Shown here: in pieces, positions 7,243 through 15,843 of the stretch
How positions within the stretch are numbered: position 1 is the stretch's first letter
Layout of the letters: each line of letters begins with the position of its first letter
Origin: Oscillospiraceae bacterium
GTDB taxonomy: Bacteria > Bacillota > Clostridia > Oscillospirales > Oscillospiraceae
Assembly: GCA_902775985.1 (NCBI GenBank)
Contig: CACYOR010000001.1
Location: 124,001-188,000, forward strand
DNA: 64,000 nucleotides
Reading direction: 5' to 3'
Notes under the pieces: model-generated
The model's input: the letters and a program-made list of their open reading frames with translations, nothing else
What the model was told of the DNA's origin: nothing
Database searches by the model: none
Position numbers and translations under genes: made by a program

Positions 7243-8112
7243 TTATGCGGGATTGACATGGATGATGATGTGTTTCACCTTGGGAAAGGCCTGCTCGATA
7301 TCGTTGTGGACAGCCTCTGCAATGTCATGCGCCTTTGTCAAGGGGAGGGCACCGTCAACAGCAATCTCCATCTCCACATAAATACGGTTCCCGAATTCCC
7401 GCGTTCGGAGCAGGTCGATCCGTTCTACCGATGTGTTTTTCAGCGCACATTCGCGGAGGGCAGCTTCCGTTTCCAGGTCACAGCTGTGATCGACCATCTT
7501 GTTGATAGCGTCCAAAAAGATGTCATAGGCGGCCTTCCCGATAAAAACACAGATGACAAGTCCGGCGAGGGGATCCAGCACAGGAAAACCCAGACGAGCC
7601 CCGGCAATGCCGATCAGGGCACCGACAGAGGAGAGTGCATCGGAGCGATGATGCCAGGCGTCAGCCAGCAGGGCGGGGGAGTCGATCTCTCTGGCGCAGC
7701 GCTGTGTGTAACGAAACATCCATTCCTTAACCAGAATGGAGAGCAGGGCGGCGATCAAGGCCAAGAGACCGGGAACGGCAAGCGTCTCCTCGGCGCTGCG
7801 GATCTTTTCGATGCTGTCCTGGCCGATCAGAAGCCCGGTGAACAAAAGTACGACTGCCAGAACGATGGCCGCAACACACTCCATACGCTCATGTCCATAG
7901 GGGTGTTCCCGGTCCGATGCCTTGGCTGAGAGCTTCATGCCGATCATCACGATCACCGTGCTGAACACATCCGAAGCGGAATGAATCGCGTCAGACACCA
8001 TAGCGCCGGAGTGGGCAAGAATACCGGCTGCCAGTTTAAAAAAAGACAGGAACAGATTGACAAGGATACTTGTTTTTGAAACCCGCAAGGCGAGCTGTGT
8101 TTGTTTTTCCAT
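7243..8112 (-). CDS. Cation diffusion facilitator (divalent metal exporter)
   Basis: This 289-residue inner-membrane protein has six predicted helices. It carries the CDF metal-site motifs DAIHSASD in helix 2 and a HxxxD-containing DAWHHRSDA in helix 5, then a cytoplasmic C-terminal domain ending HIIIHVNPA. CDF proteins exchange metal for protons to expel Zn, Co, Ni, Fe or Mn. The leader is a NiCo riboswitch, which points to Co2+/Ni2+ export. ATG 8112 follows a strong GCAGGAGG. It is transcribed alone and convergent with the DtxR/MntR-type regulator. Confidence 0.9.
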   Translation of the reverse strand: MEKQTQLALRVSKTSILVNLFLSFFKLAAGILAHSGAMVSDAIHSASDVFSTVIVMIGMKLSAKASDREHPYGHERMECVAAIVLAVVLLFTGLLIGQDSIEKIRSAEETLAVPGLLALIAALLSILVKEWMFRYTQRCAREIDSPALLADAWHHRSDALSSVGALIGIAGARLGFPVLDPLAGLVICVFIGKAAYDIFLDAINKMVDHSCDLETEAALRECALKNTSVERIDLLRTREFGNRIYVEMEIAVDGALPLTKAHDIAEAVHNDIEQAFPKVKHIIIHVNPA

Positions 8113-8130
8113 ACGAAACCTCCTGCGTCT

Positions 8131-8180
8131 CCCGGAATAGAAAAATCACGGGAACATGTTGTATCAAAACCTGTCCCGTG
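8131..8180 (-). terminator. Riboswitch-controlled terminator ahead of the metal exporter
   Basis: On the minus strand the stem TCACGGGA / TCCCGTGA is followed by a TTTTTCT run. Its 5' arm is also the 3' side of the last aptamer helix (CATTCACGGGACAG), so the two structures exclude each other. This is the expected design for metal-induced read-through. Confidence 0.85.
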
Positions 8181-8236
8181 AATGATGCATTCACTATCAC
8201 CTGTGTGACCCGGCTCCCGGAGGCCTGCTCAGTTCT
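8164..8236 (-). ncRNA. NiCo (czcD-type) riboswitch aptamer
   Basis: Read on the minus strand, the leader holds the conserved blocks of the cobalt/nickel riboswitch in order: AACTGAGCAGGC, then AGCCGGG, then a GTGAATG / CATTCAC helix running into GGGACAGG. The outer ends can form P1 with one A-G mismatch. A four-way junction with G-rich cores is the known Co2+/Ni2+ site of this class. It sits between a sigma-A promoter and a CDF exporter, the usual context. The call rests on recalled consensus; a covariance-model search would confirm it. Confidence 0.85.
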
Positions 8237-8240
8237 TTCC

Positions 8241-8269
8241 TATTCTATGCGCTTGCAGTGAAAAATGCA
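8241..8269 (-). promoter_or_regulatory. Promoter of the riboswitch-CDF unit
   Basis: On the minus strand, TTGCAT (8269-8264), a 17-nt spacer and TAGAAT (8246-8241) end a few bases before the aptamer begins. Confidence 0.7.
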
Positions 8270-8331
8270 ATCATAAGATTCAAAAGCATTTTCTCTCCGA
8301 GAAATGATTCAAAACAAGAGACACAAACAAC

Positions 8332-8366
8332 AAACATCCACCCGCTGATAGAGAGGGTGGATGTTT
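8332..8366 (-). terminator. Terminator of the PAP2 / small-gene unit
   Basis: A 12-bp perfect stem (AAACATCCACCC / GGGTGGATGTTT) lies 15 nt after the restored stop codon of the frameshifted gene. A T-rich tail follows on the minus strand. Confidence 0.85.
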
Positions 8367-8380
8367 CCTTTGAGGCTGTA

Positions 8381-8703
8381 TTATTTTTTTTGAGGCGCGA
8401 TAAAACCATACTCGATTTCCGGCCGGATCTGCTGAAGACGCGCGTGGATATGATCCACAAACGGTAGTAATACGTATCCGCCATAAAATCATTTCCCTGG
8501 CATTCACTCACCCGGGTGAAAGAGCGGTCAATATAGGAATAAGGGACACAGTGGTAGCGACCAAACTCCTTATAATAGAGGCATAGCTTGCCGAGACGCA
8601 CGTGGCCAATCACTTCAGCGTTTTCATAATCCTGAATATGGGCCTGATCGTCAAGCGTTGTTTTATCGACGTTTTTGAATTTCAGTTTGCCAAATCCGAA
8701 CAC
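8381..8703 (-). pseudogene. Small conserved-looking gene of unknown function, broken by a one-base frameshift
   Basis: A GTG at 8703 follows AAAGGAAAGGG. The frame runs through FGFGKLKFKNVDKTTLDDQA, VIGHVRLGKLCLYYKEF and ECQGNDFMADTYYYR, then loses sense near 8460. One base later the next frame continues as FVDHIHARLQQIRPEIEYGF and ends in TAA at 8381, just before a terminator. Adding one base to the AAA at 8459-8461 (TTT on the coding strand) would restore a 107-residue protein. No family is recognised. It overlaps the end of the PAP2 gene. A real mutation and a homopolymer sequencing error are both possible. Confidence 0.65.
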
Positions 8704-9329
8704 GATGCATCCCTTTCCTTTTTTGAGAAACTCCAAAGGTACCATTTCCTGGGGAGATTGATGGCGATAAGAGTGCCGAGCATACCGGCGATCGTACCGG
8801 TGATCAGACCGGCGAGAACATCCGACGGGAAGTGAACAACCAGATAAATACGGGAGATTCCCATCAGAACGCCGAATACCAGGGCAAGCCAACTGAGCTT
8901 TTTGTTGCCCAGAATAAACAGGGGCACCATCGCCGCAAAAGCGACGTTGGTATGCCCGGAGGGGAAACTGAAGTCGCTCTCCATATGCTGGCCCATCATG
9001 ACCCACAGGGGATAGAAAAAGCCATTGATATCGGCATACGGTCGCGGCCTGGCGATCACGACTTTCAGAAACAGGTTGACCAATATGGCACCGATCGCAA
9101 TTCCGAAGGCCATGGCCGTTCCGAAACGGCGCGTCTTTTTGATAAACAGGAGGGTCAGCGAGAGAAGAATCAGAAAAATACCGCCCTTGCCGAGAAGTGA
9201 TATAAAATTCATAAACGGAGTGAAGAAAGCCCCGGCCGCTTCATAGAGTTTGTGCACTGTCAGAGTAAGACTCTGATCAAATCCGGCGAATGTTGTGTTG
9301 AGCCAGTAGGCACCGGCTGTCATCTCCAT
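8682..9329 (-). CDS. PAP2-family membrane phosphatase
   Basis: The protein has 215 residues and five or six membrane helices. All three PAP2 signature motifs are present: KVVIARPRP, SFPSGH (catalytic His) and SRIYLVVHFPSD. Members remove phosphate from lipids such as undecaprenyl pyrophosphate or phosphatidic acid at the outer membrane face. A role in undecaprenyl phosphate recycling is plausible but not shown by context. ATG 9329 is preceded by AGAAAGGTAGG. It shares a transcript with the frameshifted small gene and is preceded by a hairpin array. Confidence 0.88.
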   Translation of the reverse strand: MEMTAGAYWLNTTFAGFDQSLTLTVHKLYEAAGAFFTPFMNFISLLGKGGIFLILLSLTLLFIKKTRRFGTAMAFGIAIGAILVNLFLKVVIARPRPYADINGFFYPLWVMMGQHMESDFSFPSGHTNVAFAAMVPLFILGNKKLSWLALVFGVLMGISRIYLVVHFPSDVLAGLITGTIAGMLGTLIAINLPRKWYLWSFSKKERDASCSDLAN

Positions 9330-9371
9330 AGATGTATTCCTACCTTTCTAATTTTGATTTATTCTATTCTT

Positions 9372-9539
9372 CAATAAAACGATAAAAAATCGTTTTATTG
9401 CCTGTGAGCCCAGTGGCTCACAGGTAAAGGCGGTTTGCGCCTTTGAAGAAGCCGTGCAATACCAATCTCGCGCAAAACAACTGCTTTGCGCAGCGCAGCA
9501 TTCGCTGCGCATAAAACGCGTGATTTTCAAGCGTTTTAT
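9372..9539. repeat. Array of five consecutive hairpins (REP/BIME-like element or structured RNA)
   Basis: Five perfect inverted repeats follow one another in 168 nt: 9372-9383/9389-9400 (12 bp), 9401-9410/9415-9424 (10 bp), 9426-9432/9438-9444 (7 bp), 9487-9495/9503-9511 (9 bp) and 9511-9519/9531-9539 (9 bp). The first and last contain similar ATAAAACG / CGTTTTAT arms. The element lies between the stop of the transglutaminase gene (9594) and the start of the PAP2 gene (9329). I see no second copy in this window. Confidence 0.6.
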
Positions 9540-9593
9540 CGAGGATCGATATTATCATATCACAGCGCATCGGAAGAAGTCCACAGGATTCTT

Positions 9594-11786
9594 TTACTTG
9601 AGAACATACAAATACAGAAATCGGAGCTTTTTCCAGAAACGCAAGTCCGCCTGACAACGAGAGAGCAGTTCTTCCAGCTCGTTTTGGCAAATCAAGCGTT
9701 CCTCTTCCGTGATCGGGTGTGCACTGAAAGCGGCCTTTTCCGCTGTGCGCTGTAAAGAAACAGGGATTTTTTGCCCGAAAACAGCGGCCCGCTCCGCCAT
9801 GCGGTACATGTAGATCACCGCTTTTTTTGTATTACGCTGGGTGTATTGATGGAGCCGCCAGCGCAGCAGAAGGAGCCGTCTTAAAAATACGAGGGCAGAC
9901 AGTCCAGCCAGACATAACAGCACGAAGAGAATACGAGAAAGCGCATAGGAAAGTGCGGCACCGGAGGAGGCGGAGGGCGACGCGGTGTCCGTGACGAGAC
10001 CGACCGGCATGGGTGTAGGAGGCGCTTTCTGCAACTGCGACGGGGACTGCGTTTCTGAAGTCTCGCTTTGTGTCGGTTCCGAGCTGGGTTCCGGGATGTT
10101 GGCCTCCGCAGGGGCCGAGTTCAGGCCGGATTGACCAGTAACCTCCACGGGCAGCCAGCCGAGTCCGTCCTGATAAACCTCAACCCAGGCGTGGGCATTT
10201 TCCCCCCGCACGACGGTGGCCTCGCCACCTTTTGCGGTTATCAAAAAGCCCTCGGTAATTCGGGCCGGAATGCCCAGCGTGCGATACAGCGCCGCGGCGG
10301 CGGTGGCAAAATGAATGCAGTAGCCGCGGTGTGCTTCCGTCAGAAAATAGACGGCATAGTCGGAGCTGGGATAGGCTTCCGTGCTGACGTCATAGACGCC
10401 GGAGGATTGGACATAACGCGCAACCTCCGTGATGATATCTCCGTTTTCAGCAGAGAGACCAACATTTTGACACACATTCTGCAGGGCGTAACGGGTATCT
10501 TCCGGAAGCGCCGTGTAAACCCGGTGGGCATAGAGGCGATAGCTCTCCTCCGCATCCACAAGCTGAGCCGGAATCTGTAAGAGCAGAGCTTGATCCGGCA
10601 GGCTGACATACTCGGCTGTATAGCTGGACACTATGGAGGCGGGAACAAAGCTGTCAAAAGAACGGACCTCCGTACTGAAATAGGGGAGACAGCGGTACTT
10701 GAGAGCGGCAAGATCCTGTATGGGAAGCCTTGCCTCTCTCGCGCCTGCGGCAAGCATGGCCTCTGCGGAGAAGCCTAACGAAGAACTGCCCGTCGTCTCA
10801 TCGGCCGGCAGCCATCCGGTTCCGATGTAATCCCCATAGGAGACGGCGCGGAGATAATAGCTGCCATCCTGCATAGGGCGGATTCGCAGAAACTCCCGGT
10901 TCAAATCGTCCTCGCTGCTGTTTTGCGTCAGGTCGAGGGCTCCGTTTCCGTTTTGCCAGAGAATGTCCTCGTTCTTTTTGCTCGCATCGCCTTGGCTGCT
11001 CTCCGTACTGGAGTCGGACGAATAGGGGAGACCTTCCAAAGCAAAGCGTTCATTCATCCAGTCATCCAGACGCTGCTCCAAGGCTTCAAATGTATCACTC
11101 AACTCCAAGGGCTGAGGTTCAAAGCTGTATTCGGAAGGCTGAATCAGCCAGACGAGAAGCGCAAACAGGAGGGAAACAGGAATCAGTGCAAGGAGAACCA
11201 ACCGCCAGGAGTTCGAGGATTCCTGATACTGAGGCCCGCTGACGGCCAGCAGAGCCAGAAACAAAACAAGACCAAGGACGCACAGAACAGAGGGCTTCTC
11301 GTTGACGATCAGACAGCCGATCGAAAAGGGGAGCGCTCCCAACAGGGCCAGACCGATACGGCTGCTCCGCGAGGTCAGACAGGCCGCCATATAGGAAGCG
11401 AGCAGAAAAGCGAAAAGAATCAGCAAAAAATTATGATCTGGTACGCTTTGAAGATAGGGATAGCTCTCCCCGGCGGCCATAAAGTGCTCCACGTATACGC
11501 CGGTGATGCGGTCCAGGATATCGTTTAATTGCAGACTCAGATCAGCGGGAAAACGACGGGAGGCAAAGATTAATACAAAAACAGATGCAGGAAGTCCGAC
11601 CAGCAGACCGTAGGGAATACTTGCGGTCAACCAGCTTGTCATGCAGAGGAGCAAAACCCAGAAGGGAAAAACCGGCGAGAGAGAACACTCCAGAGTCTGA
11701 CTGACCAAATAGAGCTGCGAAAAGGTATAGAGTATTAAGAGTGCAAAAACCAGAGCACGATTGACCTGTTTGCTCAATGCCACCAC
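9594..11786 (-). CDS. Transglutaminase-like membrane protein (TgpA-type)
   Basis: This 730-residue protein has about six N-terminal membrane helices (residues 12-215), a large outside region with a transglutaminase core, a Pro/Ser-rich linker, one more helix near 610-635 and a cytoplasmic tail. The core shows the papain-like triad positions C490 (GYCIHFATA) and H532 (ENAHAWVEV); the third position is Glu548 (WLPVEVT), where Asp is usual. It is the last gene of a moxR-DUF58-transglutaminase operon, a common set thought to assemble or process surface complexes. The start overlaps the DUF58 stop; GTG 11786 or 11783 is possible. Confidence 0.85.
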   Translation of the reverse strand: MVALSKQVNRALVFALLILYTFSQLYLVSQTLECSLSPVFPFWVLLLCMTSWLTASIPYGLLVGLPASVFVLIFASRRFPADLSLQLNDILDRITGVYVEHFMAAGESYPYLQSVPDHNFLLILFAFLLASYMAACLTSRSSRIGLALLGALPFSIGCLIVNEKPSVLCVLGLVLFLALLAVSGPQYQESSNSWRLVLLALIPVSLLFALLVWLIQPSEYSFEPQPLELSDTFEALEQRLDDWMNERFALEGLPYSSDSSTESSQGDASKKNEDILWQNGNGALDLTQNSSEDDLNREFLRIRPMQDGSYYLRAVSYGDYIGTGWLPADETTGSSSLGFSAEAMLAAGAREARLPIQDLAALKYRCLPYFSTEVRSFDSFVPASIVSSYTAEYVSLPDQALLLQIPAQLVDAEESYRLYAHRVYTALPEDTRYALQNVCQNVGLSAENGDIITEVARYVQSSGVYDVSTEAYPSSDYAVYFLTEAHRGYCIHFATAAAALYRTLGIPARITEGFLITAKGGEATVVRGENAHAWVEVYQDGLGWLPVEVTGQSGLNSAPAEANIPEPSSEPTQSETSETQSPSQLQKAPPTPMPVGLVTDTASPSASSGAALSYALSRILFVLLCLAGLSALVFLRRLLLLRWRLHQYTQRNTKKAVIYMYRMAERAAVFGQKIPVSLQRTAEKAAFSAHPITEEERLICQNELEELLSRCQADLRFWKKLRFLYLYVLK

Positions 11787-12718
11787 ACCTCCTCGCCGGA
11801 GATGTATAGGATACAGCGTGCAGCGGAAGGATCAAAGGAGCAGGGCGTGGTAATGGGGTGGGCCAGAATACCGGACAGGGCATCCACACTTCCGCTCTCA
11901 TTTTCAACCTGGTAATGCTTGTCGGATATGATGCAGTGCGGCTGCTCTCTGCGGCAAAGTTCAAGAGAGAGCCAGTACAGAATTTCCAATCCCCGATCCT
12001 GCTTGCCGGCATGGGAGAGGACGAGAAATACCTGCCGGTTTTCCTGTTCAAGAGCTTCCCGAACAATCAGCTCATCGGTTTTGGAACTGAGTTTCCAATG
12101 AATGCTGTTGCTCGGGTCACCAGGGTGATATTCCCGCAGATCGTGTTCCTCGGAGAATCCACCGCCGTATTTCGGTTTGAAGCGTGCTTCTGCGTTCAGG
12201 ACATTGTCCCAGTCCGGAACGGCTTCCGGAGAAACCGCCGGCGGCAGAATGGTGCAGCTTGTCTCGGCAGGCGCCTGCTTCCGCAGCGCGAACAGACCAA
12301 GCGCATCCCGGCATTCCCAGCGGAGAATACGAAAGCGGAGCTGACCACATAGGTCGGTCGGAAAGGAGACCGTCAGTTTGTTGGTATCCACATTATAACA
12401 GTTTACGACGCGGGTCTCGCTTTCCTCGGTAAAACGATTTTCGATCTGAAGCCAAAGCCGTACACGGCTGACCGGCAGCCAAAAGCGGCTTTTGAAACAG
12501 AGCTGAAGCTGCCCAGGGCATCCTTTTGTGATGTGCGCTTCTGCCCGCAGTGTTAAGGAAAGGGAAACAATTGCGGGAATAGCGAACAGCAAAAGCAGGA
12601 TCGGGACAGCAAACATTGTCCAAACAGCAAATGGACCGGCCCATCCGCGATAATGCATCCGAAGGAAATAGACAAAAACGACACAGAGGCTGTAGAGAAG
12701 AAAAGAAAAAGTGGGCAT
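11774..12718 (-). CDS. DUF58-domain membrane protein
   Basis: The protein has 314 residues: two N-terminal membrane helices, a beta-rich region and the DUF58 signature EEHDLREYHPGDPSNSIHWK near residue 190-212, followed by a von-Willebrand-like fold. DUF58 proteins are partners of MoxR ATPases. It starts 4 nt after the moxR stop and overlaps the transglutaminase gene, so all three are probably co-translated. The biochemical role of the family is unproven. Confidence 0.87.
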   Translation of the reverse strand: MPTFSFLLYSLCVVFVYFLRMHYRGWAGPFAVWTMFAVPILLLLFAIPAIVSLSLTLRAEAHITKGCPGQLQLCFKSRFWLPVSRVRLWLQIENRFTEESETRVVNCYNVDTNKLTVSFPTDLCGQLRFRILRWECRDALGLFALRKQAPAETSCTILPPAVSPEAVPDWDNVLNAEARFKPKYGGGFSEEHDLREYHPGDPSNSIHWKLSSKTDELIVREALEQENRQVFLVLSHAGKQDRGLEILYWLSLELCRREQPHCIISDKHYQVENESGSVDALSGILAHPITTPCSFDPSAARCILYISGEEVWWH

Positions 12719-12721
12719 GGC

Positions 12722-13666
12722 TTATTTTATGGCCGGCGCTTTTACCGACTGAAGTATTTCATCCAGAGCCTGAATACGCGCGCCTTCATCCACAAGATCC
12801 GGCGACCAGATAAGACGATGCCCGATGCAGTCATGGAAAACAAAGCGTACATCACGCGGCAGGACATAATCCCGGCCCTGAATCCAGGCGGTTGCCTTGG
12901 AAAGTGCCACAAGCGCCAGAGAAGCGCGGGGACTTGCCCCTTGATGGATGCGGGAATCGCTGCGTGTCTTTTCACAGAGGGAGACGATGTAACCGATCAT
13001 TTCATCCTTCACATAGACCTGCTCAACCTCTTTGCGCAGTTCCATCAGTTCGTCCCGGCTGATGACCTGCTGGACGGTGTCCACAACGACGCCCTGTTGT
13101 TTTCGGCGGATCATCTCCATTTCGTCGTCGTGGGCCGGATAGCCCATGGAAAGGCGGAGCATGAAACGGTCCATCTGGGAATCGGGCAGCATTTGCGTGC
13201 CTTTTGCGCCGGTTGGGTTCTGTGTGGCAATAACGATGAAAGGCTGGGGGACTGGATAAGTCTGGTTGTCGACGGTTACTTCGCCCTCTTCCATGGCCTG
13301 CAGAAGAGCAGACTGGGTACGGCTTGTGGCGCGATTCAGTTCGTCAGCGAGAAAAAGATTGCAGAGCACAGCACCTTTCTGGTACTTCATCACGCCGGTG
13401 TTCTTATCAAAGAGAGAAAAACCGGTTATATCCGAGGGCAGCACATCCGGGGTAAATTGTACGCGATTGTATTCCAGCCCGAGTGCTTTGGAGAGAGAGA
13501 CAGCCAATGTCGTCTTCCCAACGCCGGGAATATCTTCCATAAGAACATGTCCGCCGGCCAGAACAGCGAGCAGTACTTTTATGATTGTTTCATCTTTTCC
13601 GACAATAACACGGCTGATTTCCCGGATGATCAGCTTGGCACGGCCGATCGAATTGAATTCTTCCAT
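12722..13666 (-). CDS. MoxR-family AAA+ ATPase
   Basis: This 314-residue ATPase has Walker A (EDIPGVGKTTLA), Walker B (LFLADELNRA) and sensor 1 (IATQNP), then a lid domain ending in the PRASLAL sensor 2 segment. MoxR proteins act as chaperone-like ATPases that remodel or insert metal into vWA-domain partners; the partner here should be the DUF58 protein next to it. ATG 13666 follows CGGAGGCAAGT. Promoter at 13718-13746. Confidence 0.92.
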   Translation of the reverse strand: MEEFNSIGRAKLIIREISRVIVGKDETIIKVLLAVLAGGHVLMEDIPGVGKTTLAVSLSKALGLEYNRVQFTPDVLPSDITGFSLFDKNTGVMKYQKGAVLCNLFLADELNRATSRTQSALLQAMEEGEVTVDNQTYPVPQPFIVIATQNPTGAKGTQMLPDSQMDRFMLRLSMGYPAHDDEMEMIRRKQQGVVVDTVQQVISRDELMELRKEVEQVYVKDEMIGYIVSLCEKTRSDSRIHQGASPRASLALVALSKATAWIQGRDYVLPRDVRFVFHDCIGHRLIWSPDLVDEGARIQALDEILQSVKAPAIK

Positions 13667-13717
13667 ACTTGCCTCCGCGTGTATATCAATCCTGGTTTTC
13701 TACAGTATAACATTTTT

Positions 13718-13746
13718 AGTATACCATATTGAAAGCGATTGGACAA
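13718..13746 (-). promoter_or_regulatory. Promoter of the moxR operon
   Basis: On the minus strand, TTGTCC (13746-13741), 17 nt, TATACT (13723-13718). The start codon is 52 nt downstream. Confidence 0.7.
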
Positions 13747-13806
13747 GTGTTCGCGCGCTGTTTCGCAGTCACAATAAAGAGAATAGGGATTTCCCGCGCT
13801 TTTTCC

Positions 13807-13835
13807 TTGTGATTCAGTGAAAGCGGTGGTATAAT
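13807..13835 (+). promoter_or_regulatory. Promoter of uvrB
   Basis: TTGTGA, a 17-nt spacer and a consensus TATAAT at 13830-13835, about 30 nt before the uvrB start. No LexA-type operator was recognised here by eye. Confidence 0.7.
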
Positions 13836-13864
13836 ATTTTGAAAAATTTTCGGGAGACAGGCTT

Positions 13865-15835
13865 ATGGATCACTTCAAACTGGTATCAGAGTTTCAACCG
13901 ACAGGAGATCAGCCGGAGGCCATTGACAGTCTTGTGACGGCTATTGAAAACGGAATCGACGAGCAAGTGCTTTTGGGTGTTACCGGCTCCGGCAAGACTT
14001 TTACGATGGCCAATGTGATTGCCAGGCTGAACCGCCCTACCCTTGTTCTGGCACACAACAAAACATTGGCCGCCCAGCTGTGCAGTGAGTTTAAAGAATT
14101 CTTTCCCGAGAATGCGGTGGAATACTTTGTCTCCTATTACGACTATTATCAGCCGGAAGCCTACATCCCTCATACGGACACCTTTATCGAGAAGGACGCC
14201 TCAATCAACGATGAGATTGAACGCCTGCGCCACAGTGCGACCTCCAGCTTGTTTGAGCGGCGGGACGTGATTGTCGTGGCTTCAGTCTCCTGCATTTACG
14301 GCCTGGGCGATCCGATCGACTATGCCAATATGGTGATTTCTCTCCGCCCGGGTCAGACACGAGATTTTGACGAGCTGCTGCATAAGCTGATCGACATTCG
14401 CTATGAGCGCAACGACATCGCTTTTGAGCGCAACAAGTTTCGGGTTCGCGGCGACACGCTGGAGATTTTCCCGGCCTATTCCAATGATCGCGCCATCCGG
14501 GTCGAGTTCTTTGGGGATGAAGTGGATCGAATCAGCGAGATCAACGTGGTCACAGGGGAGCCGACGCGGATCCTGAATCATGCGGCGATCTATCCGGCCA
14601 GCCATTATGTGACGACGCGAGAAAAAATGGCCTCTGCGATCGAACGCATTCGGGTCGAATGCGATGAGCGTGTGCGTTATTTTGAAGAAAACAATAAACT
14701 GCTCGAGGCTCAGCGCATTCGCCAGCGCACGGACTATGACATTGAAATGATGCAGGAGCTGGGCTATTGTTCGGGAATTGAAAACTACTCCCGGGTGATC
14801 TCCAACCGCGCGCCGGGAAGCCCTCCTATGACCTTGCTGGATTATTTCCCGAAGGATTTTTTGCTCTTTGTGGATGAGAGCCATGTGACGCTGCCTCAGG
14901 TCCGCGCCATGTACCGCGGCGACCGGGCCAGGAAAGAGTCTCTGGTGGAATACGGCTTCCGCCTTCCCTCCGCTTTTGATAACCGGCCTTTGAAGTTTGA
15001 CGAGTTTACGGATCGGATCCATCAGCGGGTTTATGTTTCGGCCACACCCGGGGAATATGAACGGGAACGGGCCGGACAGATCGTGGAACAGATCATTCGC
15101 CCGACCGGTCTGCTGGATCCGGAGATTCTGGTCAGGCCGGTTGAGGGACAGATCGACGATCTGATCGGCGAAATCAACGAAAAGATTGAGAAAGGTCAGC
15201 GCACGCTTGTCACCACGCTGACCAAGAAAATGGCAGAGGATCTGACAGAGTATCTGAAAAACATCGGCATTCGCTGCCGCTATATGCATCACGATATCGG
15301 TACGATCGAGCGTATGGAGATCATCCGCGACCTTCGCCTCGGCGAGTTTGATGTGCTTGTGGGAATCAATCTTCTGCGCGAGGGGCTGGATATTCCCGAA
15401 GTCGGGATGGTTGCGATCCTGGACGCAGATAAAGAGGGCTTCTTGCGCAGTGAGACCAGCTTGATACAGACCGTAGGCCGTGCGGCGCGAAATGCAGAGA
15501 GCAAGGTAATCATGTATGCCGATCACATTACGCCGTCTATGCGTGCCTGCATTACGGAGACCGAGCGCCGACGCAGCATCCAGCAGGCATATAACGAAGC
15601 CCACGGTATCGTTCCGAAAACTATCGTTAAGAGCGTACGGGATCTCATTGAGATTTCCGCTGATCCGTCTGCCGCAACGGCGACGCAGGCCAACGGTGTA
15701 CGTATGACAGAGCGGGAGCGCCGCGAACTGATCGAACAGCTGGAGTCCAAGATGAAGAAAGCGGCCAAAATGCTTGAATACGAGATTGCCGCGCAGCTGC
15801 GGGATGAGATCATTCGCCTGCGCGGCGAGAAATGA
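13865..15835 (+). CDS. uvrB: UvrB, excinuclease ABC subunit B
   Basis: UvrB is the damage-verifying helicase-like subunit of nucleotide excision repair; it is loaded by UvrA and then recruits UvrC. The protein has 656 residues, the normal length. Visible are Walker A (GVTGSGKT), the beta-hairpin [10 protein letters not shown] that clamps DNA, helicase motifs [10 protein letters not shown] and [14 protein letters not shown], and the C-terminal UVR motif that binds UvrC. It leads a DNA maintenance run with polA just downstream; uvrA and uvrC are not in this window. Confidence 0.97.
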   Translation: MDHFKLVSEFQPTGDQPEAIDSLVTAIENGIDEQVLLGVTGSGKTFTMANVIARLNRPTLVLAHNKTLAAQLCSEFKEFFPENAVEYFVSYYDYYQPEAYIPHTDTFIEKDASINDEIERLRHSATSSLFERRDVIVVASVSCIYGLGDPIDYANMVISLRPGQTRDFDELLHKLIDIRYERNDIAFERNKFRVRGDTLEIFPAYSNDRAIRVEFFGDEVDRISEINVVTGEPTRILNHAAIYPASHYVTTREKMASAIERIRVECDERVRYFEENNKLLEAQRIRQRTDYDIEMMQELGYCSGIENYSRVISNRAPGSPPMTLLDYFPKDFLLFVDESHVTLPQVRAMYRGDRARKESLVEYGFRLPSAFDNRPLKFDEFTDRIHQRVYVSATPGEYERERAGQIVEQIIRPTGLLDPEILVRPVEGQIDDLIGEINEKIEKGQRTLVTTLTKKMAEDLTEYLKNIGIRCRYMHHDIGTIERMEIIRDLRLGEFDVLVGINLLREGLDIPEVGMVAILDADKEGFLRSETSLIQTVGRAARNAESKVIMYADHITPSMRACITETERRRSIQQAYNEAHGIVPKTIVKSVRDLIEISADPSAATATQANGVRMTERERRELIEQLESKMKKAAKMLEYEIAAQLRDEIIRLRGEK

Positions 15836-15843
15836 GGAAGCCT

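Noticed and set aside
8245..9006. 253-codon minus-strand frame including the small gene's first half
   Set aside because: Its first 100 codons overlap the PAP2 coding region out of frame and its end reads through the terminator; only the part from GTG 8703 to about 8460 is real.
9418..9690. 90-codon minus-strand frame across the hairpin array
   Set aside because: No ribosome binding site and its first part overlaps the transglutaminase gene end; open frame is better explained by the repeat's composition.
14282..15604. 440-codon open frame antisense to uvrB
   Set aside because: It lies fully opposite a complete, motif-perfect uvrB, has no ribosome binding site, and its product has no recognisable features; a shadow of biased codons.
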